Positions 1-6,240 of a stretch of 10,087 nt of DNA are shown here, piece by piece. Origin of the DNA: Beroe ovata (lineage: Eukaryota > Ctenophora > Nuda > Beroida > Beroidae); contig CAMPET010000392.1 in the NCBI GenBank assembly GCA_946803715.1, positions 28,819 through 38,905 of the forward strand, given 5' to 3'. The stretch's first letter is position 1, and every line of letters starts with the position of its first letter. The notes under the pieces are model-generated. The model was not told the DNA's origin. It ran no database searches and was given only the letters and a program-made list of their open reading frames with translations. Position numbers and translations under genes: made by a program.

Positions 1-36
1 ACACACACATACACACACACATACACACACACACAC
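1..36. repeat. (CA)n microsatellite
   Basis: Near-perfect CA dinucleotide run with two T interruptions at the left edge. It lies just beyond the splice donor of the last visible sulfatase exon, so it is probably inside an intron of that gene. Confidence 0.95.
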
Positions 37-77
37 GCGGACAATGAATCACATCCTCCTAACCCCCTCCACTTTAC

Positions 78-241
78 CAGGAGCGATATCCTGAGCCCGA
101 TGCTCATGCAGATCAAACACTCTCCTCACTGGCGGGTGAGTACCATCCTGGGACTCCGCAGGGTCACCATGCACGTGGGACTCGTGTGTCAAGTAGTCAG
201 CAGTCCCACCATACATTCCGTAGAAGTAGTCAAACCCTCTC
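78..241 (-). CDS. Sulfatase exon: RGFD-YG block
   Basis: Starts after ATGACAG and completes a Lys codon, giving [23 protein letters not shown]. The RGFD-x-F-Y-G block is typical of the family. The exon runs to QDIAP plus one base before a probable donor G|GTAAAG at 77-76. The following His/Asp/Glu-rich stretch is less conserved. The next exon lies outside the window. Confidence 0.88.
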
Positions 242-1561
242 CTGTCATGGGATCATATAAAGTCTCTCAATTGAAGACGGTAATTGGTCAGGTATGCAGA
301 ATTTCTTCCATTTCCGAATCGATTTTATTGCAGTGTCTACTGTCTATGGATATTACATTTTCGCAACAAAATATAAAGGGTCATTCATAAAAGAAGCCGA
401 GCTGAGCCAACAGAACTTTTGAAATATATTTCAATTCAATTTCATAAAACAGCAAAACATCCGTTGACTTTAGAATCACTTTTTTCCTAAGCATATTGAA
501 CTCGGTTTATCCATATACTCGCGATTTCATGAATGACCCCTATTATTTTAGAATAACTGGACTCACTTGACGGGAGTGAAGTCCCACTTTGAGTAACCCA
601 GATGCCACTTTCCCACCAGGTATGTGGCATACCCACCCTCCTTCATCACCTGAGATTGTATAGATCTGTGCAGCGAATAGCCAGCGGTCAAATGCCGGTA
701 AAACAGCGGTGAAATAACTGTTAAATATCGGTCAAGAAGTGATGGAAAATGATGAAAAGTTGTGGAGTAAAAGGTATCTGTCTAATCTAAGATAGTGTCT
801 ACGCATCTAGTATCTATGCAAATCTGTGTATATATCTGCGTCTCCTGGACAATATAAACTGTCACACTGTACCTGTGGCAGGAGATGTTTCTCTGATTCA
901 GGCAGACCTCCCCTCGCCCCGTACTTGAGTGTTCTAGCCCCCTGCAACCCGTATCTGTACGGGTATCTGCCCGTGAAAAGTGCTGCTCTGGCTGCTGTCC
1001 CAGTGCTTTGTCCGTAGTAGCGAGACAATATAACCCCTTCTCTGAGAATTAGTGGATATATAGTTCATCTCGGAGATAAAACCGCCGTGATAAATCGATC
1101 TTTGTATTATCCTGGCCGAGGTTCGATATCCAACCCTACCAGCTAATTCATTCTACACCGCGGAATGAATTTTAGCGAGAATATATAGACAGGTTATTTA
1201 CCTTGCCATTTTGTCGAGATAAGGGGTGACAATGTCACCAAACTGATTGTTATACCCGATATCGTTATAACCCATGTCATCAGCTATCACAATGACAACA
1301 TTCGGCTTATCGTCCTGTGGATGGAGTGAGGACGTGCAGGGGTCATTTATAAATCTCATCAACGATAACTCCAAAATCAAATTCTTTAGATTTCTCATAA
1401 CCCCAATGTCATTGGGGCCTAATTTCATAGGGACTTCACTACTATTGGCGCTGAACAGAACACGTAATGCTCATTACTCACGTTATTTCCCTTCAGAGAC
1501 AGTGTTATGGAGAGTGTAACTCCGATCACCACGACTATACTCAGCACTAGGAGCACATAAT
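78..1561 (-). CDS. Arylsulfatase B-like protein lacking the catalytic cysteine (partial gene, 5 exons visible)
   Basis: Exons in transcription order on the minus strand: 1561-1482, 1314-1202, 1041-873, 649-567, 241-78. All introns are GT-AG and the phases match (0, 2, 0, 2), giving one continuous frame. Seen: a hydrophobic segment; [15 protein letters not shown] with the Asp pair that binds Ca2+ in sulfatases; LDKMAREGVIL-x-x-YY; the active-site loop; [38 protein letters not shown] with the Lys and His of the active site; [12 protein letters not shown]. The order and spacing match the N-terminal half of animal arylsulfatases B/I/J, which remove sulfate from glycosaminoglycans in lysosomes or outside the cell. 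The site normally read Cys-x-Pro-Ser-Arg is Gly-Thr-Ala-Ala-Arg, so the formylglycine nucleophile cannot form and normal sulfatase activity is not expected. The C-terminal half lies left of the window. The exon carrying the start codon was not found upstream. Family assignment is firm; lack of activity is inference. Confidence 0.88.
378..539. mobile_element. MITE-like inverted-repeat element in a sulfatase intron
   Basis: The left end GGGTCATTCAT (378-388) is the exact reverse complement of the right end ATGAATGACCC (529-539). Similarity extends a few bases inward (14 of 15). The interior is AT-rich with no coding potential. A 162-bp non-coding unit with short terminal inverted repeats, wholly inside the intron at 242-566, resembles a MITE. 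No clear target-site duplication is visible, although TA dinucleotides flank both ends loosely. A chance 11-bp inverted repeat cannot be excluded. Confidence 0.5.
567..649 (-). CDS. Sulfatase exon: GKWHLG motif
   Basis: Starts after ATCTCAG with [20 protein letters not shown] and ends DFTPV plus two bases before donor AA|GTGAGT. This is the second sulfatase signature (G-Y-x5-G-K-x-x-H). Its Lys and His contact the substrate sulfate in active enzymes and both are present here. It lies at the usual distance from the active-site loop. Confidence 0.92.
873..1041 (-). CDS. Sulfatase exon: active-site loop with Cys replaced by Gly
   Basis: Begins after TTCTCAG and completes the Arg codon of the previous exon, giving AR-EGVIL-x-x-YY. 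The catalytic loop follows as [20 protein letters not shown]. Aligned to the family pattern YY-x-Q-x-x-C-x-P-S-R-x-x-L-x-T-G-R-Y, Cys is Gly (GGG codon), Pro is Ala and Arg is kept. The exon ends [12 protein letters not shown] before donor CAG|GTACAG in phase 0. Going from TGT/TGC to GGG takes at least two base changes, so a single sequencing error is unlikely to explain it. Confidence 0.9.
1142..1176. repeat. Intronic imperfect hairpin
   Basis: AATTCATTC (1145-1153) pairs with GAATGAATT (1163-1171) across a 9-nt loop. The stem extends to GCTA/TAGC with a two-base bulge. It lies in the sulfatase intron 1042-1201, close to the donor. Confidence 0.6.
1202..1314 (-). CDS. Sulfatase exon: metal-binding Asp-Asp strand
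   Basis: Begins after ATCCACAG with [21 protein letters not shown] and ends LDKMA plus two bases, before donor AG|GTAAAT. The Asp pair in ADDMG corresponds to the two N-terminal Ca2+ ligands of sulfatases (D53 and D54 in human ARSB). Reading through the donor would hit a stop at once, which supports splicing here. Confidence 0.88.
1401..1417. repeat. 17-bp palindrome CCCCAATG-T-CATTGGGG
   Basis: Two perfect 8-bp inverted halves around a single T, in the sulfatase intron 1315-1481. It overlaps the right end of a weak GGGGT...ACCCC inverted pair that starts at 1339. Confidence 0.75.
1482..1561 (-). CDS. Sulfatase exon: hydrophobic signal-anchor segment
   Basis: The reading frame gives about 20 hydrophobic residues ([20 protein letters not shown]) followed by LKGNN and a consensus donor AAC|GTGAGT, leaving in phase 0. 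That matches the phase of the next exon. The acceptor has a strong pyrimidine tract (CCCTTCCTCTCAG). An alternative acceptor ending at 1605 would start the exon at 1604 and add 15 residues in the same frame. The segment could be a signal peptide or a type II membrane anchor. No in-frame Met precedes it before a stop codon at 1607-1605, so an earlier exon must supply the start. Confidence 0.6.
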
Positions 1562-1604
1562 CTGAGAGGAAGGGAGTGTTTAATGAAGGAGCAGTGTCGG
1601 GATA

Positions 1605-2414
1605 CTATGTTGGAGAAGATATTGAGGAGGATATTGGAGCGCAATTGATCAAGAATATCCTTGGATTTAATTGGAAGACTTGAGGTAGGACTTTAATAGC
1701 TTTTTTTGTAACTAATATTTGGTTTTGATCCATCATAGTAGATCACCTTGCTTTTCAATTCAAAGTGGGTTTTTTGGAGTTCCAAACTCTATGCTACTCA
1801 CTGATGCTAATGTAATACTCACGTCGCTTCTCAATGTCATTGCACTTCTGCTTCATTCCTCACGTATAGTAATCCAGCTTTGCTCGAATCTAGCGTTTAA
1901 ATCTGCTCCTCCATATTACAGCAACTTGGAAATTTTATAAGTAGTAACAATCTAATCAGCTATCAATCAAAATACCGGGAAATAGTAAATATCAGGATTC
2001 GTAGATGTTAGCAACATAGAGATAAAAACAAGAACGCAGCGAGGGTACAGTACCATACTACCATATAAACGCTGGAAAAACATGATCATGATTTGACCGG
2101 AGTACGCTGCAACTTGAGTATTGGACAAGGGATCATTTTCCAGAAATACTGTGACAGTGCGCAGTTATATCTATACTGCATGCATAATATGACTGATAAC
2201 TCCTTAACCAATGACCACATGTCTATAGTGTTTCTAGGTTGAGCGGGCAGTCGCCATGCATGAGCATACTTGATACCACTACGTTCTGGCTCCGTACTTA
2301 ATGTCGTCTAAAAAAGTAAAGAAACATCTCGGTAAATTGCAGAATGCAGAGTATATGTTATCTCGACGACCTGTCAAGGAAACCGGCTTTTGTTATCTAC
2401 ATTATAGCTCGTCT
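1605..2414. other. Non-coding stretch upstream of the sulfatase exons
   Basis: No convincing exon on either strand. It should contain the first exon or promoter of the minus-strand sulfatase gene. The only hint is a short minus-strand frame near 2065-2010 starting MVVWYCTLAAFLFLSL, which looks like a signal peptide. It meets a stop codon with no good donor before it, so I do not call it. Confidence 0.5.
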
Positions 2415-2454
2415 CTGTGTGTGTTTGTGTGTTTGTGTGTGTTTGTGTGTGTGN
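2415..2454. repeat. (TG)n/(TTTG) microsatellite ending in N
   Basis: TG run interrupted by TTTG steps, ending at an unresolved base at 2454. The N may mark an assembly join or collapsed repeat length. Confidence 0.95.
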
Positions 2455-2600
2455 TCATCTCTCAGTAATGAAGCCGCACACGGCATAGAAATGAACTTTT
2501 GAGTGTCATTCTGATTGAGAGATACGTCAATGACTGACTGTAGGTGATGTTGAAGTGTGTCAGCCAATTTGTGAAAACTGAAGTTGTCAATACTGAATCT

Positions 2601-2607
2601 GTGTGCG

Positions 2608-2642
<35 letters not shown>

Positions 2643-2643
2643 G
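2601..2643. repeat. (TG)n microsatellite
   Basis: TG dinucleotide run with one CG and one TT interruption. Confidence 0.95.
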
Positions 2644-2941
2644 GTGATATGCGGAATATTTGGCCTGCCTCTCTCGAGTACGAAGAAACACTGCACGCGC
2701 AAGCTGGTAGACATGCTTGTTTAATTGATAACTGCGGAGCTATATACCAGAATATTCTCATAATATAGCATGGATTAGAGTTTAGCCGGGAGTGAGGGTA
2801 TTATGAACTGTTGACTTCGTGCTGTCTTCATGTTGGCTGATATATTTATCATGCGAGAGGAAGACTGTTCAGTTATTAGAGTTGTAATCATCATTTTGTA
2901 TGATCGATAACATGATGATGGATAAGAGCCGCGCTGTGTGA

Positions 2942-3096
2942 TGCATGTGCAATGAAAGACATGGGTTATGTGTTATGCATGTGCATGAATAGGAGATTGT
3001 GCAGTGAAAACACAATATCTGTTTGCTGTAAATATCATGTGTTATGCAGGGCACGACCCACATATTCACTCCATGCACATGCAGATTGCACATGCA
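2942..3096. repeat. Four copies of a 10-mer in nested inverted pairs
   Basis: TGCATGTGCA occurs at 2942-2951 and 2976-2985. Its reverse complement TGCACATGCA occurs at 3074-3083 and 3087-3096. The flanking two bases pair the outer copies with each other (TGCATGTGCAAT with ATTGCACATGCA at 3085-3096) and the inner copies with each other (TGCATGTGCATG with CATGCACATGCA at 3072-3083). This suggests an old fold-back structure. A 12-bp direct repeat ATGTGTTATGCA also occurs at 2968-2979 and 3037-3048. Function is unknown. Confidence 0.75.
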
Positions 3097-3307
3097 CATT
3101 TCGTCAACACATGCCCGTATTGGAGATGTACTCTTGTTAAAGCGATGTGGAGAGAACAGCTGGGTGAGACACAAGTGAAATGCAGTATAATACTAGGATC
3201 CTTTGTTTTGCCTAGAATTAACAATCATCAAGTCCAGTATAATCACACACAGTACGCAGTCAGGAAGTCATTAGGAGGATTCAAAGCGTGGATAAATCAA
3301 AATCAAA

Positions 3308-3405
3308 ATGTGTATGAGCGTGTGTTTTTGCGTTTGTTTATGTGTGTGTGTGTGAGTGTGTGTGTTTGTGTGTGTTTGTGTGTGCGTGTTTGTGCGTGCT
3401 TGTGC
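3308..3405. repeat. Degenerate (TG)n microsatellite
   Basis: Long TG-rich tract with many TTTG, CG and AG interruptions, suggesting an older array than its neighbours. Confidence 0.92.
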
Positions 3406-3504
3406 TCGAGTTCATCGAGTCAAATACACTGTCAACAAAACAGAGCTCTCGCACTATAGTGTAGTACGTGAACACTGAGCAGTCTTGATGGGTGGTCGAT
3501 GGGC

Positions 3505-3569
3505 ACACTCACACACACACTCACACACACACACACTCACACACACACTCACACACACACACACAAACN
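3505..3569. repeat. (CA)n microsatellite ending in N
   Basis: CA run with regular CACTCACA interruptions, ending at an unresolved base at 3569. It is inverted in orientation relative to the TG arrays at 2415-3405. Confidence 0.95.
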
Positions 3570-3588
3570 TGTTGCGAAAGCTTGTTGT

Positions 3589-3620
3589 CACACACACACA
3601 CACATGCACACACACGTGCA
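3589..3620. repeat. Short (CA)n microsatellite
   Basis: CA run interrupted by TG and GTG steps, about 20 bp from the preceding array and probably part of the same expanded tract. Confidence 0.85.
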
Positions 3621-3819
3621 CAGTTTCACAGGGGCTTCATATGGAGATTTTGGTATGTATGACACGAGCAGTCTATGTAGCAAGTATGAAACAACCAGCA
3701 GGAGTTTTCCTGAACACCAACAACAATACAACATCCCCAATACAATAAGAGCAACATGAACCGGGAACTGAGTCTACTCCCACTGCTTTAGCTTGACACC
3801 GAGTGGGAGGTTCACCTCA

Positions 3820-3964
3820 GCACGTGCAGTACGCGCACGTGCAATGCACTCTTTTCGTACCAGGCGAGGACAAACCACTCACGCGGCCCAGCACACGCAC
3901 CTCACACATAAGTCACACTGCATATTGACGAGGGTGTTTTTGGCGCCACAAAATTGGCGCGAAA
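3820..3964. promoter_or_regulatory. Possible promoter: two E-boxes and two E2F-like sites
   Basis: GCACGTGCA, containing the E-box CACGTG, occurs at 3820-3828 and again at 3835-3843, 15 bp apart. Further along are TTTTTGGCGCCA (3937-3948) and TTGGCGCGAAA (3954-3964), both close to the E2F consensus TTTSSCGC. The stretch is CpG-richer than its surroundings. CACGTG is bound by bHLH factors of the Myc/USF type. No transcript starting here could be defined, so the promoter call is inference. Confidence 0.35.
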
Positions 3965-4991
3965 CTCCATGCTTGATCGGTAAAATGCACATTGGCATGG
4001 CAACACTTAAGATTACTCATATTATCGCTACACAACAGCTACAGCAACATAATCTGTGCGAGCAAAAACATTTGAACTACGGATATTTACATTTCTACGA
4101 ATTTCATTAACGACGATGGTAGTACCTTGAGTCTTAACCCCCGTGTGGACGCGACGCAAGCAACACATATCGCAGTACAAATTATCAAATTAACAGCCTT
4201 TACTTCACAACATACTGGAGTTTATACCTACAGACCATAAATAGTGTTTGCCAAGACGTGATAAAACGTCTCTCTCTCAAAAAGTGTCATAAATTAACGT
4301 TTCTTTTCGAAAATCAAAAGGTGTCATGAAATTCATAAATATTTTTCCGCAATTCTTTGCTTCAACTTAGCGCTAGAATTTGAAATAGGGAAATAACTGT
4401 TTTTGACGGTAGAATATCCAAGTGTCAGGACCCTACCAAGATATATCGAATCCAGATCGAGGTCTGATTCCTAGCGTAATGTTATCATGTGACATCGTGT
4501 GAATGAGTAATGACTGCAGGCCGGCCCTACTACTATCAACACTCTTAGGAAATAAGAGTATCTTGAGTAAGAAATGTATCTTGCCTTTGTATTCAAGTAA
4601 CTTTGAGAATGAAGTGCCACTGAATTTCAGTAGAATACCTCGAAATTCAGAAGAACTTGGTGGCGAGGTGTCAAACTTGGTAAATAGACTCACAAGTGCA
4701 GCCCTACAGCCACCACAAACTAGTATTTCGGACTCTTCTTGATTATAGCTGGGAGGATATAATTAGTCCAACTAAAAGTCTGAAAGTGAATTAGTTGAGG
4801 CATGTCTCAATGCCTCTGTGCCATTCTCTACTAAATTATACAGAAGGTGTGTAGTTGAACATGTTAATGGCTTGCAACTTTACACAATATAGCCATGGAA
4901 ATGGTATGTGGCGCTAGGTTGCCACTACAAATCTAGTAGGTGGGAAGTTAGACATGAAGCTAGCTGGAATAAGATAATGATGAGAAATGTA

Positions 4992-5149
4992 GTATAATGT
5001 ACATTGTACACCCAAAAGTAAACATAGTGTACACAAAATATTACACAATGCATATTTTACATACCAGGTGTAAAATGGATGAAACGTATACATTTTGTGT
5101 ATTATGTACACTGTTCGCATAATGTACACCGTGTATAATGTACATTGTA
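4992..5149. repeat. Segment bounded by 17-bp direct repeats with TGTACA palindromes
   Basis: GTATAATGTACATTGTA occurs exactly at 4992-5008 and 5133-5149. Each copy contains the 10-bp palindrome AATGTACATT. Between them GTGTAC/GTACAC motifs recur (for example AGTGTACACAAAAT and ATTTTGTGTATTATGTACACT), giving an imperfect inverted repeat. It could be a degraded small transposable element or simple-sequence-derived DNA. Confidence 0.6.
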
Positions 5150-5580
5150 TATGGTGTGATAAGAAGTTGACTCCTCTAAAGTCATTGACTGTGATCTTTG
5201 CAGTGTTCTTGTGCGGCCGTCTAAAACAGCTATTTTCATAGCAGTTGTAGTCTAGATGTGTGCCTGCGTGTGTTGTCCTCAGTTTATGTATACTATGAAG
5301 TTATCGGCAACTATAGTGCCGGACGCCGGTGTCGATGCAACAATAAGGAAACAATAACGCAGCAATAAGACAAAAATAACTTATCTTCGACTACAAACCT
5401 TCACCTTTTACAATTTACAAAACATTTCCTAATCCATTTTCTGATACCTGGATACCTCATATTTCACAAGTGTCACATCAAAACCTGATTCCGCTGGAAC
5501 TCGAATAGCGTGCTTCCTACTCTCCGGACCTATAAGTGTCATCTCAATTCCGTCTAGATAATTCTCTCTCTCTCATGAAC

Positions 5581-5608
5581 TAGATAGGTTTTACTAGATA
5601 GGTTTTTT
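5581..5608. repeat. 14-bp tandem duplication
   Basis: TAGATAGGTTTTAC followed directly by TAGATAGGTTTTTT: two copies of a 14-bp unit with two mismatches. Confidence 0.85.
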
Positions 5609-6162
5609 ACTTTAGCGAGTTGAATTAATGAGATTGGACAATTGGGTATTGAACCTATAATTTCCGTGATTTGAGCTACACAGAGAGCTCTGTGAACCAC
5701 ATCATGGGTGGTAATTAAGATCGAATTAAACTTGTGCCCCCCCCCCAAAAAACCCGTTTCCCCCTACCGTATGTGATCGGATTATCTGAAATATATTGTG
5801 GGATTGGAGAGGGGAGGGCGCTATCAGATTTCCATGTTTCCAATGTAAACTTTGTTGAGAATGATCATCATGGTGGCCCCACATTATAAATGTGAACTTT
5901 GGAGTTATTGTTTTATGTTTGTTCACTGGCTCACGCTTGCTCGATTTAACTTAATGTAGTATTGAACGAGGTTGAAACATGATGAATTTTCGTGTTGATT
6001 AGAAGACATTATGATGATGAATTCAGTGTGTCAAGTGAGAAATGAGGATATGTGTCAAGTATGAACACTGAAAACTGATCTGTCTGCTTCACAAAGTGAG
6101 AAAAAACGGGTCTTGCATGGATGATATTAAATTGTATCGACTGATTCTGAACATGATCGCAG

Positions 6163-6240
6163 AGGAATCACCCAAGATATCCGTTTCAGTATATAGAGGT
6201 GAAAATTCTGGCATCAGTACTGGAGCAAACATCTCTTACG
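6163..6240 (+). CDS. Exon 1 (first visible) of the disordered-protein gene
   Basis: 78 bp after GATCGCAG and before a strong donor ACG|GTGAGT. In the phase-0 frame required by the next exon it reads YPFQYIEVKILASVLEQTSL and then joins DEEYDVISRL. A second frame starting at ATG 6153 is also open but would arrive out of phase at the next exon, so it is not preferred. The acceptor lacks a strong pyrimidine tract, hence the lower confidence. Confidence 0.5.

Larger units (their letters stand above)
3970..6162. other. Intergenic stretch without a convincing gene
   Basis: About 2.2 kb, AT-rich. It contains weak open frames at 4503-4742 (+, overlapped by an open frame on the other strand at 4433-4693) and 5429-5542 (-). 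It also holds the octamer AAGTGTCA four times on the plus strand (4282, 4420, 5468, 5534), a small hairpin at 4541-4559, a palindrome-rich segment at 4992-5149, and a C10-A6 homopolymer near 5737-5752. Any upstream exons of the plus-strand gene at 6163 should lie here but none stands out. Confidence 0.5.

Noticed and set aside
100-390. 96-codon plus-strand frame
   Set aside because: It is the antisense of the sulfatase exon at 78-241 and runs into the intron and MITE-like element.
1108-1140. GGTTCGATATCC, similar to a tRNA T-arm
   Set aside because: It has one extra base relative to the B-box and no acceptor stem, anticodon arm or A-box at the right distance; it lies in a sulfatase intron.
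1274-1519. 81-codon plus-strand frame
   Set aside because: Antisense to sulfatase exons and intron; no protein-like pattern.
1719-1940. 73-codon plus-strand frame
   Set aside because: No recognisable motif, no supporting splice sites, and composition typical of AT-rich non-coding DNA.
2010-2065. Minus-strand signal-peptide-like start MVVWYCTLAAFLFLSL as first sulfatase exon
   Set aside because: It stops after 18 codons and offers no consensus donor in the phase needed by the next exon.
2397-2761. Thr/His and Val/Cys-rich frames over the microsatellites (also 3485-3759 and 8327-8542)
   Set aside because: These are translations of (CA)n/(TG)n repeats, which are open in most frames by composition.
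3793-4110. 105-codon plus-strand frame
   Set aside because: It covers the CpG-rich E-box/E2F region, with His/Thr-rich low-complexity content and no splice or homology support.
5554-5926. Two overlapping minus-strand frames
   Set aside because: They cross the tandem duplication and the C10-A6 homopolymer, and show no domain or splice pattern.
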